NCBI GenBank assembly: GCA_977006965.1
Contig: OZ345371.1
Span: 744,001 to 808,000 of the forward strand
Length of the DNA: 64,000 nucleotides
Reading direction: 5' to 3'
Source: Phymatolithon calcareum
Lineage: Eukaryota > Rhodophyta > Florideophyceae > Hapalidiales
Position 1 is the stretch's first letter. Each line of letters begins with the position of its first letter. The translations under genes were made by a program, and so were the position numbers. The notes under the pieces were generated by a model. The model ran no database searches. It saw only the letters and a list, made by a program, of their open reading frames with translations, and had not been told where the DNA came from. Of the stretch, positions 21,301 through 31,730 are shown piece by piece.

Positions 21301-21884
21301 ACACGATCTACTACCTCCCCACATAAATTATTAGGTGCGGGCTGCCATTCTTATCCTTCGCCTGCTAAAAACGGGCAGCCTCTCCCCGCATTTGCGGCTG
21401 ATGTTCTTCAATCGGCAAAACTTAACGTTGTCGCCTAAAGCTGCAGCTTCTCATTGCATGGGCACTAAAGCACTCTTATGCGTCTTTCATGCCACGTTCT
21501 ACAGCACGTTCGACCACTGAGCTGACGTTAAGAGGTAATCTACGGTCTTCTCGGCGCCTGAGGGATACTCACGAGCTGGTTGAGGGTCTCCTCGGCCCGT
21601 CGAGAGAGCTCGGATGCTCGCGAATCTGTGGTTATCTGACGGTTCAGTATTTGATCGAGCTGCCCCCAAAGTCGGCAGGATTGCTCAATGAGACAGTACT
21701 CTCCAGCCCATAATGCCCCTTCTGCAATCTCTCCTGCTCCCTTTCTGGTATGAGCGATATTTTAGCAACGGAAGAGCATACTCTAAGGTACCTCTGTTGG
21801 CTTGAAGTGACAGTTCGCAGTTCGCACTGGAACACTTGACTATTGGCAAGAGCAGAACTGCAAATATTCGGGCGGAAATATAGC
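18380..21884. other. Long intergenic region, no supported gene
   Basis: Small frames only. The minus-strand frame at 18729-19022 (97 codons) and the plus-strand frame at 21489-21713 have no recognisable domain. Palindromic TACAGTAC words occur at 19371 and 20091. A GCACCAT-CATGGTGC hairpin lies near 18827. I see no transposon tail or duplicated block here. Confidence 0.45.
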
Positions 21885-21913
21885 TTTAATGTACAATACG
21901 ATATCCAGAAGAA

Positions 21914-22291
21914 TCACACTTCCTGGGAGGCATCACTCTTGGACTTCTTGCGCGGCATCAGAACCTGGTGAATGTTAGGAAGAACACCTCCAGACGCAAT
22001 TGTCACACCACCCAGAAGCTTGTTCAGCTCTTCGTCGTTCCTCACCGCCAATTGAATGTGACGCGGGATGATACGAGTCTTCTTATTGTCCCGAGCCGCG
22101 TTGTCGGCAAGCTCGAGCACTTCGGCGGTCAAGTACTCCATGACGGCGGCAAGGTACACAGGGGCACCGGCTCCGACGCGATCGGCGTACCCTCCCTTGC
22201 GGAGGAATCGATGAATACGCCCGACAGGGAACTGCAGGCCGGCCTTGGAGGAACGCGACTGTGCGGACTTATTCTCTGACTTGGGGGCCAT
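21914..22291 (-). CDS. H2A: Histone H2A (125 aa), H2A.X-like C-terminus
   Basis: Core nucleosome histone. The protein begins [20 protein letters not shown] and has the full histone fold with [13 protein letters not shown], the acidic-patch region [16 protein letters not shown], and the docking segment [21 protein letters not shown]. It ends [10 protein letters not shown], so the last four residues form an SQE-hydrophobic motif like the PIKK phosphorylation site of H2A.X. Compared with the paralogue at 38311 it has N7, D in ELAD (the usual residue is G) and S in KSKS. The start is the ATG beginning MAPK; the frame is open 126 bp further upstream but unlike a histone. No histone 3' stem-loop is visible; an ATTAAA-type signal (minus strand) lies at 21885-21890. 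Divergent to the H2B gene, 511 bp apart. Confidence 0.97.
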   Translation of the reverse strand: MAPKSENKSAQSRSSKAGLQFPVGRIHRFLRKGGYADRVGAGAPVYLAAVMEYLTAEVLELADNAARDNKKTRIIPRHIQLAVRNDEELNKLLGGVTIASGGVLPNIHQVLMPRKKSKSDASQEV

Positions 22292-22802
22292 TGCGGATCG
22301 CTTGTGAGAGTAGTTGTCCTGAACGAAGGCTCTGAAATGGAGTGGGCGGTGGATAAGAGGACAGAAGAATTGACTTGCTTCAGGTCTTGGGTTTTTGAGG
22401 CCCGCGCACTTAAGCATACTGTACCATCACTGTACTGCGTTTTCAAGAAGCGGCAATCGGGGCTAGAAAACCAACCAATGGTGATTCCGCGAACGGGAGC
22501 ATCATAAACCGAAAACTCAAACGCAGCGCACACCGAAATCATGATATTTAATTGGTGAAGAATAAATCCCAAAAGCCAATTTTTAACAAATTAAAACGTC
22601 TTCAAGAGAAGGTGTAATTATTATGATTTTCTATTGGTCAATCCGGCTCAGCCGCAACAACAGCTCTTCAGAACTTTCGAATTTGAACCCCTGCGAACAA
22701 CTGCTTGCACTACTGCATAGGTACACTTTTTCTTACTTGACTTATCCATCTACCTATAACAATCTGTAGCATACACTCCGCTCGGATTCCAAGTCCTCCT
22801 CG
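22292..22802. promoter_or_regulatory. Bidirectional H2A/H2B promoter, copy 1
   Basis: The 511-bp spacer between divergent H2A and H2B carries blocks shared in the same order with the reverse complement of 37766-38310: CCAATGGTGATTC (22475), GGGAG-ATCATA (22495), TCATGATATTTAATTGG (ATTGG at 22551), AACAAATTAAAACGT (22579), and a block from GAGAAGG through TGTAATTA to CTATTGG (22633-22637) followed by CAATCCGGCTCA. The CCAAT/ATTGG boxes suggest NF-Y-type control, as in many histone promoters (inference). Confidence 0.75.
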
Positions 22803-23180
22803 ATGGCTCCCAAAGGAAACAAGTCCATCCCTAAGGCCGACAAGGGCAAGAAGAGCGTCCCGGCCGTCGCCTCCGCCGACAAGAAAAAGCGTAGCAAGAA
22901 GAGGAATGAATCCTACTCCATCTACATTTACAAGGTTCTCAAGCAGGTTCACCCCGACACTGGCGTCTCCTCCAAGGCCATGAGCATCATGAACTCCTTC
23001 GTCAACGATCTCTTCGAGCGTATCGCCTCTGAGGCTGCCAAGCTCAGCACATACAGTGGCACCAAGACTCTTACTTCCCGCGAAATTCAGACCGCCATCA
23101 GACTCATTCTTCCGGGAGAGCTTGCCAAGCATGCTGTTTCTGAGGGAACCAAGGCTGTTACCAAGTACTCTAGTGCGTAA
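22803..23180 (+). CDS. H2B: Histone H2B (125 aa)
   Basis: Core histone that dimerises with H2A. It has a short Lys/Ala/Pro-rich tail ([18 protein letters not shown]), a KKKRSKKR patch, the histone fold starting [22 protein letters not shown], and the C-terminal helix [16 protein letters not shown] with the Lys that is ubiquitinated in other eukaryotes. It differs from the paralogue at 37388 at three visible residues (I/V in KSIPK, A/T in ASADK, A/S in SEAAK). The 3' flank to about 23235 resembles that of the paralogue (CGCCTTCTCTGTA, GTTAAATTTGCTAGA). No animal-type histone stem-loop is seen. Confidence 0.97.
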   Translation: MAPKGNKSIPKADKGKKSVPAVASADKKKRSKKRNESYSIYIYKVLKQVHPDTGVSSKAMSIMNSFVNDLFERIASEAAKLSTYSGTKTLTSREIQTAIRLILPGELAKHAVSEGTKAVTKYSSA

Positions 23181-23976
23181 TTGCATCACGCTAGTCGCCT
23201 TCTCTGTAGACTACGTTAAATTTGCTAGACTCCTTTAAATCTATTCTTAATACCTTCTGTTAATTATTAGAATTGACAAACAAGGCCGCGTGCCGATGGT
23301 GAAAAACGGGAATGCTTCATTGCTAGACGGGAACACAGCAGGCTCTGGAGCGCCGTCTAAAAAGACTAATTTTCGTAGACAAGCGCTGGCGCTTCTCATC
23401 TGCAGTGAAATTGCCACGTTCCAGGCACCCCGTTTGCAGTTGTACAGCAGACGGAATTGGTCTGGATTTATTAAGCGTTTGCTTGCTGCACATGTAACTG
23501 TCGTGCTCTTCAGTCGATTTTTTCCCTGATACAAAAGCTTGTTCAAAAGAAAATGTGTTTTTATTTTCAGTTTATTGTACATGGGAGGAGATCTACATTC
23601 GCTAAGCGACAGTTAGAATTCATAGCTGTAGTACTTGCGATCTTAGCGCTTGAGCGCGTATACCATGTACATCGATGCCACCGCCTTCCTTCACGTATGC
23701 TCCGATTAAATCGTTGCTACTCGGCCAAGCACCTGTCCTCATTTGCAGTGTCCAGACATGATTTTGTGGCTTGGGTTGTGTAAGTTTGGAATTACTGTCC
23801 GGGTGGAATCGAATCGTATTTCGAGCGGCACGCAGAGAAGAAGGAGTGCTTTCCTAACTACCTAGCGGAAATAACGCCCTGTCGTAATCTAACTAGAAGA
23901 TAATTCAGTATTCAAGCACTGCCTTGCGAGCCCCATCAGCGGGGAGAAAGCAGTTTGCATACATGCATAGGAAATA
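23181..23976. other. 3' flank and dispersed repeat end
   Basis: Up to about 23235 this is the conserved 3' flank of H2B. At 23850-23950 the sequence resembles 37085-37205 (AGAGAAGAAG, TAACGCCCTG, AAGCACTGC, AGCCCCA blocks), apparently the end of another dispersed repeat. The minus-strand frame 23247-23582 has no domain. Confidence 0.5.
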
Positions 23977-24131
23977 CTGAGCTCGGCAGTTATGGCGCTT
24001 CAGGAGGCTTCGGAGGCGTACCTTGTCGAACTGTTCGAGGACATCAACAGTTGGGCCACCCATTCCAACGAGCTACTGTTATGCCGAAAGACATCCAACT
24101 CGCTCGCCGCATCCGCGGCGAGCGTGCATAG
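23977..24131 (+). pseudogene. Histone H3 C-terminal fragment
   Basis: Translation gives [19 protein letters not shown] then [12 protein letters not shown]; after a one-base loss it continues as [18 protein letters not shown] followed by a stop exactly where H3 ends. This is the alpha2-alpha3 part of H3. The N-terminal half with the tail is absent upstream, and one frameshift interrupts the rest, so it cannot encode H3. It lies 0.8 kb after H2B. A (TAA)n run follows at 24191-24215. A second H3 fragment lies near the other histone pair. Confidence 0.88.
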
Positions 24132-24666
24132 AATCGAAAGGGTTTTCACGTCGTGTTTCCTAACGCATTCGTACTCGCATTAGAGAGGTCCTTAATAATA
24201 ATAATAATATTGTAATAATTTTGGTCTTCGCTCCACGTTCAAATTGTGCTGATGTACATACTTCCGTAGATTGTGCATGCAATCAGTGCACATTTCGCAT
24301 TGAAGGACCAGTATTTACTCATCTCGTTTTTTCTCAATACGCTGTTCGCTGCAAACTTCGAGCTTTATCTAGGTCTTCGTCTACCAGCTTGCTCTGATCA
24401 GTCTATATTCTTCAGCTAATCCAAGGTCGGCTTAATTCGAACACAGGTACCTTGTTCAGAGCGTCGAGGGGATAGATAATGAGTTTGTAAACGGTCAGTG
24501 TCTCTGCTAAATGTCGTTTTCTGGGGAACCGACAGTCACCCCGACCGTTACATAACACGCGCCTGTGTGATGCCGTGTCGCTTATCAGTAAAGTAGAAAT
24601 TTCTTGGCTCGTCCCTAGCAACCTTGCGGCGCTTGCGTGACTTGGCATTACCCTCTCAGCAACTCA

Positions 24667-25612
24667 ATGCATCGCCACAATATTTGCAAAGAAGTCATGA
24701 TGAGCTTCGGCCTCACGGTCCGAGGACGCCTATGTCGCCGGCTCATCGTACTCGTATTTCTCGTCCTCCTCCGAATCTGTTTTTTTCCTCGTAAGCGCAT
24801 CCCCAGCCGTCTCGATGCGTATGCAGGTCGGGAATCCGTCGCACATGCCCGACGCTCTACCGTGCACAAATTGCCATGCTCGAAGACGCGTTTCCTTGGT
24901 GATTCGTATGGTGGCTGGACGTTCTGCGTTCCCTCAAGTTCGCTGCATGGTTCTCTCGTGTACACTATCGGAGTTGGTCGCAACATTGAATGGGACAAGG
25001 CTATGATTCGCGAGTTTGGGACTGAGCACCACGGTTGGGACCCCACTCCGACTGCCATCGACTTTTTCAGAAAGCAGGCGCCGCCGAAAGGATTTCAGTT
25101 TCACCGCTATGGGCTCGGAGTGCGGGACGGTACCGTCACAGTGAAACTTCCTCGGGGAAATCAAGACAGCTACACGATCATGGGAATGGGACATTCACAT
25201 CGTGCACATAATGCCACTGTAAACTATATTCGGGTTCGCACCGTCAAGTCCATGATGGCAATGCTCGGACATGACCATCTCACTATTCTTAAGATCGATA
25301 TTGAAAGGGCTGAGTTTGCTGTGATTAAGGAATGGGTCCGTGCCAAGTATCATGTTCCTGCGGATCAGATTTTGATTGAGTTCCACGAGCGCTACTTTGA
25401 CGCGAAGAGACGCGCGGCACTTGTCCCACAGGCAATCCGCCACATGCATGACCTCGGCTTTTCGGTGTTCCACCGTTCGAGATTGGTAAGTTGGGCAAAT
25501 ATTCTTGTCGTATGAAGTGTATGAATCACAGATGATAGCTTTTCGATGACAGAACTGACACCTTTTTTTCTTGCGAGTGTCGTAGGAGATTTCCTTCATA
25601 CGTGTTGACTAA
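24667..25612 (+). CDS. FkbM/METTL24-like methyltransferase, membrane anchored (281 aa, 2 exons)
   Basis: Exons 24667-25485 and 25586-25612; the intron of 100 bp runs GTAAGT...CGTAG, phase 0. The second exon codes only EISFIRVD. Residues 1-25 are basic, followed by a hydrophobic segment at about 26-40, which suggests a type II Golgi membrane protein. The domain starts at RFLGDSYGGWTFCVP; VYTIGVGRNIEWDKAM is the probable S-adenosylmethionine loop, and EFHERYF lies near the end. In the diagnostic FkbM motif the protein has DIERAEFAV where its paralogue (39099-39954) and the family have DIEGAE, so activity may be altered. Start: the ATG before the hydrophobic anchor. The substrate cannot be predicted; sugar or glycan O-methylation is a reasonable guess in an organism with sulfated galactans. 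Confidence 0.88.
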
Positions 25613-26254
25613 GTTCTTGCACCAAAACAAGGGTTTTCACCATACAGTGGTGTGCTGGCATGTGGAAATTTATTTACTCGCAGTAAGAAGTTCAGTCGCC
25701 CTGGCTTCATCGAGAAAATGTTGGAGAAAGTGAAGTCAGTTATAAGCGTCTGCATTCTTGCCGTCCCAACAGGGACGGGATAATATGCTCTTCACACTGC
25801 TGCCATCAATAAAACCCAGTGCTGCACCCTAGGCTGTCAATGTTGCCGCAGGTAAGAATTCAAGGATAATCTTTTAATTACTACACACGCATTGCTTTTC
25901 CGTTGATCTGTTTTTCCGTAATTAATGGTCGTGGAGAGGGAACCTGTGCCGTGGGCCAAACAGCACGAAAAGAGGACGCTGAAAGAAAATAAAACGCAGA
26001 TGACATCAGCATGTTGAGAATACTACGGCAGTTGCAGCAGCCAAGATGCGCGGAGACACGGCCACCCCCACATTTCCCTCACAAAACACAAAAAAGCTAC
26101 CTTGAGCGAGAACAGCCAATCATCAGTGACGATGAAAGAAATTTGTAAAAAGCGCACAAGAAAAATTTGCGAAAATATTCTAGAAAACAATGAATGTCAT
26201 TCAAAATAAGAGCTAAATATATTATTGATTTAGCTCTTTTCTGGACAAGATCTT
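25613..26254. other. Intergenic, no gene seen
   Basis: AT-rich sequence between the FkbM gene and the tandem repeat upstream of NUP98. No frame above 60 codons with a recognisable domain. Confidence 0.5.
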
Positions 26255-26456
26255 GGTGATTGTTCGTTTTACTGTGCCCTTACAGCTCAGCAATATGATA
26301 CATAGCGGATTGTACAGGTGTACCGGGACGAAAGTTTTGCAACCTGTACAAAGTTGGTGATTGGTCTTTTTTTTGTGCCCTTACAGCTCAGCAATATGAT
26401 AAAAGCGGATTGTACAGGTGTCCCGGGACGAACAATTTTGCAACCTGTACAAAGTT
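26255..26456 (+). repeat. 101-bp direct tandem repeat upstream of NUP98
   Basis: Copies at 26255-26355 and 26356-26456 share GGTGATTG, GTGCCCTTACAGCTCAGCAA, GCGGATTGTACAGGTGT, CCGGGACGAA and CAACCTGTACAAAGTT, with a handful of differences. The second copy ends 108 bp before the NUP98 start, so promoter or 5'-UTR elements are probably duplicated. Confidence 0.85.
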
Positions 26457-26564
26457 GCCGCACACGATGTGAATAACAAATCGCGCGTTCCCCTACTGTA
26501 TAGTGCTGCACCCATCAATAAGCAAGCATACCCGCCCGACCCAGCCAGGTGCAGCCTTAAGATC

Positions 26565-29500
26565 ATGGCCTTCGGCGGCGGCTTCGGTCAGACCGCCTCC
26601 GCCTTTGGGGCGAGCGCCGCCTTCGGCGCTAGTTCAGGGTTCGGATCTGGCTTCGGAGGTGCTCAGCAGCAGCAGCAACCGTCCGGTTTCGGTGCGTTTG
26701 GTGCCCAATCTGCCCCTGCCTTCGGCGCTGCCGCCACAGGGGGCAGCTCGCTCTTCGGCTCTGCGCAAAGTCAACCGACCTTTGGACAGTCCTCGTTTGG
26801 TCAACCCTCTGGCTTCGGTCAGTCCTCCGGTGGTATATTTGGGCAGCCGTCAGGTTTCGGCCAGCAATCATCCGGTTTCGGTCAACAGTCCAGTGGCTTT
26901 GGACAGCAATCTGCGGGCGCGTTCGGACAACCCGCATTCGGACAGTCTTCCGGCTTCGGACAGCAGTCGGGCTTCGGCCAGCAATCGTCATCCGCATTTG
27001 GGGGTGGCGGTGCTTTCGGGCAGTCATCCGGATTCGGCGCGCAGTCAGGGTCCGTGTTCGGAGGCGGTAGTGGGTTTGGACAATCCAGCAGTGGATTCGG
27101 GAATAGCTCGCTTTTCGGAGCCAACGCACAATCGTCGTCGGCGTTTGGAGCGACAAATACGTTTGGAGCGTCTGGAGGGTTTGGTGGTTCTGGTGGGTTT
27201 GGTTCAACTGGCGGATTCGGGCAGTCCGGAGGACTTTTTGGTGGCGCAAACCAGAACACCGGAGGCGGTTTGTTCGGCAGTGGTGCTAGCGGAGCGCAGA
27301 GCGGAGGATGGGGGTCGTGGGGAGCAAACTCGTCGTCTGGCTTTGGCGGAGGTAGCGGAACATTCGGTGCATTTGGCGGCGGGAATGCTGGACAAAATGT
27401 CGGCACAAAAGGCACAATGTATGAGCCCACCGTAGAATACGATAGTGCGGGTTCAGCGCCTTCCAAGTATTACTGCATCGCGATGATGCGTAAGTTCAGG
27501 GATGCCGGTAAATCACTTGAAGAGCTCCGACTCGAAGACTATATGTCCGGAAACACTGGTCAGGGCGCGGTACAGGGCTTCGGTCAACAGGCGTCTGGGT
27601 TCGGCGCTCCCGCGAACCCAGGGCTTGGCGGCGGTACTGGGGGTGGTTTCGGGAACACTGGCTTTGGTTCGGGCGCGAGTACTGGTTTCGGGCAGCAACA
27701 GACATCCGGGTTTGGACAGAGTAACACAGGGTTTGGCCAATCGTCGTCTGCTGCTTTCGGCGCACCGGCTTCTTTCGGACAAAGTGGTGGGTTTGGCGGT
27801 GGTGGGTTTGGCAGTGGCGGTAACACAGGGTTTGGACAAAGTGCACCGGCAACGGCGCCGTTCGGCGGCGGTGGGTTTGGGCAGAGTGCCGGTGGCTTCG
27901 GGCAATCATCGTCCGCTGGCTTTGGAAGCACTGGGTTCGGAGCAGGGACTGGCGGCTTTGGAAGCACTCCGGCTACAGGATTTGGCGCACCCGCTGCACA
28001 ACCGAGCAGCAATATTTTCGGGAGCAGCGCCCCGTCTACGGGCGCATCTCTTTTCGGTGCGTCTCAATCGGGCTTTGGGGCACAGCCGACTGTCACCGGC
28101 TTCGGGCAGTCGCAACCGCAAAATCTGTTCGGTGGCGGTACTGGACTCTTCGGTGCGCAAAGCGCACCAAGCGCGGCACCCTCCGGGTTTGGGTTGGGAG
28201 GCAGTACCGGATTCGGTGCGAGCACCGGTGCTGGCCTCTTTGGAAGTAACCCCGGTGCGGGCGCATCAAGTGGATCTTTATTCGGACAAAGTGCCCCTAG
28301 CCTTGGTGGCGGTTTTGGGTTCGGTCTAGGAAACAATGCACAGGCACAGCAACAGCAGCAGCAGCAACAACAGCAACTAGCTCTCCAACAACAACAGCAA
28401 CTGGTCGTGAGCAATCAACCCCAGCAGCAGAGCTATGGTGCGATCCTGCACCAGCAACAACTTGTGCGAGCAGAGGTCGAAAAGCAGCTCGCTGTAGAGC
28501 GTGAGCAACGCGATAAGGCTGACAAGGAGAAGAACAAGGGCGCTGTGTCGATCATTGTGCTTCCCCCACCATCCATCCATGAAATGGCGGCAAGCAGGAA
28601 ACGCATCACTGCATTCAGTGGCGGACTGTCGCAGCGCATGACTCGAACGCGCGGTACCGTAACCGGGTTTGTGAACGGTGCTGGATCCCGTGTACCTGAA
28701 AGTGAAAAGCGACGTATGCGAGAATTGGACAATCGTTCCGTGCCGACCACGAATGAAAAGTTTCCATTCTTTTCGCCTAATAGATTTGTGTCTGTGAAAG
28801 AACAGTCTCCGTTTGGTCGAACTGTCACACGGCGGACGTCGAACCCGAGTCACTCGCGTGGCACCCCTGACGCAGTCGAAGGAGATGCCGGGGGAACACC
28901 GGGAGGCACAGAACGCGAGGTTCGTCCAAAACCGGTGCGCAATAGCGGCGTGCATCACGCAGGATTCGCGCGGGAGAACGGAATGGGCAGCGCGGAAACG
29001 ACACCCACACGAGTGGTGCGGGGGCAGGAGAAGTACGCAACGTATGAAGAATTTTATAAAAAGAATATCCATCCGCTGGATCAGGCGCGCGCGACATTGG
29101 CGACGCCGAAAGGGAGCGTGAAGAAAACAACTTTTGCATCACCGAATGCAAGCGCTGCGCCCAGGGCATCTCCGAAAGAATCTTTCATGTGGGCCGCACG
29201 ACGGCCGTCTGCCTGGAGCCTCAAACTGCCTGTGGACGCAGAGCAACAATACGACCCGGACAAATATCTCCCGTATTGCTCTCGTGCGGAGTATTATATG
29301 CAGCCAAGCCTGGCAGAGCTTGCAGCATTACCCATGCGCGAACTTCAAGAGGTGAGCGGATTCACAATTGGACGTGTCGGGTATGGGGAAGTAACGTGGG
29401 AGGAAGCGGTGGATGTACGCGGGCTTAACGTTGATAAGATCATCGAAATTGCGCGCGGGGAGATTGCGGTGTTCCCTGAGCAGGACGCGGATCAGCTGGA

Positions 29501-29681
29501 CGCACCGGCAAAGGTCGTGCTAAAAGGTATGTTCAAGAAGAATAAGGGAGGGCAAAGCACCGATGACGGGGTGCAGAAGTATATCAAGAAATTGCGGAAA
29601 TTCTGCGCGGATAACCAGCTCGAGTTCGTGGAATATTGCGCAAAGGCTGGTGAGTGGACTTTCAAGGTGCCCGGCTTCTGA
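26565..29681 (+). CDS. NUP98: Nucleoporin NUP98 (1,038 aa, no introns, no NUP96)
   Basis: FG nucleoporin of the nuclear pore permeability barrier and mRNA export. Residues 1-285 and about 330-590 are Gly/Ser/Phe-rich with dozens of FG repeats, including GLFG. The first FG region is separated from the second by a GLEBS-type Gle2/RAE1-binding segment (about residues 286-330) containing KSLEELRLEDY. A Gln run (about 592-616) follows, then a linker. The C-terminal nucleoporin domain (about 910-1038) has YYMQPSLAELAALP, FTIGRVGYGEVTW and RGLNVDKIIEIARGEIAVFP, and ends GEWTFKVPGF. In animal NUP98 autocleavage occurs after HF before Ser; here the protein stops at that Phe, with Gly instead of His. 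Start: the ATG at MAFGGGFG. AATAAA at 29879. Confidence 0.96.
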   Translation: MAFGGGFGQTASAFGASAAFGASSGFGSGFGGAQQQQQPSGFGAFGAQSAPAFGAAATGGSSLFGSAQSQPTFGQSSFGQPSGFGQSSGGIFGQPSGFGQQSSGFGQQSSGFGQQSAGAFGQPAFGQSSGFGQQSGFGQQSSSAFGGGGAFGQSSGFGAQSGSVFGGGSGFGQSSSGFGNSSLFGANAQSSSAFGATNTFGASGGFGGSGGFGSTGGFGQSGGLFGGANQNTGGGLFGSGASGAQSGGWGSWGANSSSGFGGGSGTFGAFGGGNAGQNVGTKGTMYEPTVEYDSAGSAPSKYYCIAMMRKFRDAGKSLEELRLEDYMSGNTGQGAVQGFGQQASGFGAPANPGLGGGTGGGFGNTGFGSGASTGFGQQQTSGFGQSNTGFGQSSSAAFGAPASFGQSGGFGGGGFGSGGNTGFGQSAPATAPFGGGGFGQSAGGFGQSSSAGFGSTGFGAGTGGFGSTPATGFGAPAAQPSSNIFGSSAPSTGASLFGASQSGFGAQPTVTGFGQSQPQNLFGGGTGLFGAQSAPSAAPSGFGLGGSTGFGASTGAGLFGSNPGAGASSGSLFGQSAPSLGGGFGFGLGNNAQAQQQQQQQQQQLALQQQQQLVVSNQPQQQSYGAILHQQQLVRAEVEKQLAVEREQRDKADKEKNKGAVSIIVLPPPSIHEMAASRKRITAFSGGLSQRMTRTRGTVTGFVNGAGSRVPESEKRRMRELDNRSVPTTNEKFPFFSPNRFVSVKEQSPFGRTVTRRTSNPSHSRGTPDAVEGDAGGTPGGTEREVRPKPVRNSGVHHAGFARENGMGSAETTPTRVVRGQEKYATYEEFYKKNIHPLDQARATLATPKGSVKKTTFASPNASAAPRASPKESFMWAARRPSAWSLKLPVDAEQQYDPDKYLPYCSRAEYYMQPSLAELAALPMRELQEVSGFTIGRVGYGEVTWEEAVDVRGLNVDKIIEIARGEIAVFPEQDADQLDAPAKVVLKGMFKKNKGGQSTDDGVQKYIKKLRKFCADNQLEFVEYCAKAGEWTFKVPGF

Positions 29682-29684
29682 GAG

Positions 29685-30098
29685 AAGCGCATACTAGAGC
29701 TTGGCAAGCGGATAAGGATGCTACGACAACCCCTGGTGTAACGCGTTGGCCTTAATTCGAAGGGAGTGGATCTACGCATAGCGCGAGTGCAAACGTGGCG
29801 TTGGTAGAGTAGACATAGTTGTGCGAACCGTTTACATTCTGGAGCAAACGAGAGCAATTTCACCAAATTGTAAAATGTAATAAAGTACGAACACACCCAC
29901 AATGTGGGCTCGGGTTTGGTGGTTTAAGAAGCCCTTCCATATGTTGAACAGCGGTCCACTACACGTAGTTCATGTTCAGTTGCCTTGGTCTACAGTCTCC
30001 GAGGCTTTTTGTAACTGAGTAGATATTTGCGCTTGGTGGGCACAGTAATGGAGAGTGGTCGCTGTGCATTTGTTTCAACTCCTCTCTGTGTTGTCAGT
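29685..30098. other. NUP98 3' flank, no gene seen
   Basis: Contains the AATAAA signal at 29879 and otherwise no supported feature before the LINE insertion. Confidence 0.5.
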
Positions 30099-30112
30099 TA
30101 GACAAGCTGGCA

Positions 30113-30348
30113 AAACTCTACAACGAAATTTGACAAGTCCAAGAGCAGAAGAATCTTGGGAAAAAGGGACGAAAACGGCGATTGACAAACTTTTAGCACT
30201 GGAAATCCATTCCATATGTTAGAAGAAATGATAGTGTAATGTGATCTGATTGGGTAATGAGATGGCAGTATGAAGGGGAAGCTGCTCTGGTGTTGGTGAA
30301 TACCGGCGTTGAGGGCTTCTAAAATAAAAATCTACAATTTCCCCCCCC
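30113..30348 (+). mobile_element. Severely 5'-truncated LINE (236 bp)
   Basis: Flanked by the 14-bp direct repeat TAGACAAGCTGGCA (30099-30112 and 30349-30362). Matches the reverse complement of the left half of the LINE at 63192-63675, with the same tail (GTTGAGGGCTTCTAAAATAA...CAATTTCCCC). Only 3'-terminal sequence is present. Confidence 0.88.
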
Positions 30349-30362
30349 TAGACAAGCTGGCA

Positions 30363-31700
30363 GCAACTCGCATTCCTAGTCCCCCGCTCAGTGCATAGAT
30401 CGTGGACCGTACAGTTGAGTATGGCACGCATAGGTGTTGGACAAAAAGCTGTCGGTGAAATGCGACGAGTGTCTAGGGGAAAACATTCAGGTGTACTGTG
30501 TCAGGCGTCGGCTACTGAGTACGCCAAACATTAAGAGCTGTTGCAATGTCATCGGTCAAGATGGTGACACGTTGGCCGCCTTGACCACGAGCAGAACTTG
30601 TACGAGCGGCATTCCTATTTATGTGCCATCTCCGCGGCGCATTGATGAAAGTTTCGAGCGTGTCGTGGGAGATTGACCACCTTTTCAGAAAGTGGTACAT
30701 GGATTCTGCCATACGAGACATAGTACAATCTTCAAGGAAGGCGGAAGGAGAAACGATGACGTTGAAAGAAAGAAGCAAACTGAATGATTGCTGCGAGCAT
30801 CCAAGCGGATTCATGAGTCAAGACATCACCTTGAAAGACGGTAAATGTAGTAGATTGTGGGAGTAGCATTTCGGGATGCACGCCGCGGTTTCCAAGGGTG
30901 CGCTATTTGTGAAGTACAGTATGAAGAAGCTTTTAAGCAGTGCAAGTAGGTACTCCTTGTAGCGTAACCGGACGGATGTGGAAATAAATAAGTCGAGAGT
31001 GGCTTCTGAAAATGCTCAATGATGAAATGCTGGAGGAAAGGATGCATGTACACAGAGGTGATCGACAAAAAGATGCTGACTTCCCGTGTATTTTAGGTCG
31101 TTCGTCCCCTCATCTGTGCTTCAATCCAATGAGACGCAAATACTATTGCTAAATGTTCTGTCCTCCTTCAGCTGAAGCTAAGCAAGGTAGGCCATTTTTC
31201 AATATCCACAACCTCGATATTCTTCTCTCTGGGATAGTGTATCGCTGAATGCCCGTGCTCGACGACGTGTCGTTTACATGTGCCCACAGATAGACTACCC
31301 TTCGCACTGAGGACATCTCCGTCGGCTTTTCGCTCTCTTGCTCGTCTACACTAGTCGCAGCACTTGCACCAAGAGTGTTGATCCCTTCGTTGTATCAGTC
31401 TTTTTTGAAATGACTTGCAATTCATTCGTTTTTCAAATTCCCTTACTAAACTGAGGACTACTGTAACAGTGTCGAAGTCCCACGTTTCTTCCACTCCACA
31501 GTAGCGCCTCGTTGGGGACGTACTGCCGCTTTCAACTGCAGGCCGATAAATTACTGTACAGTACGTCACCAAAGATTGAACCTATCGCATTGTTGCAGAA
31601 CCCTGTCGCTCGTCCATGGGACACGTAATTCGTGCAGAGTGCCTTCTGAGCTTCGCACAAGATCGAGCTCTCCAGCACCGAAGATCTATAGTAACGATTT
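30363..31700. other. Intergenic, no supported gene
   Basis: Small overlapping frames at 30434-30866 on both strands (up to 100 codons) show no domain. The rest is featureless. Confidence 0.45.
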
Positions 31701-31730
31701 GCCAGGCTATCATATCATATCTCTCATTGC

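Noticed and set aside
26629-28414. Several long minus-strand and frame-shifted ORFs over the NUP98 FG region
   Set aside because: They are shadows of the repetitive Gly/Ser/Phe codons; their Pro-rich or Arg-rich translations mirror the coding strand.
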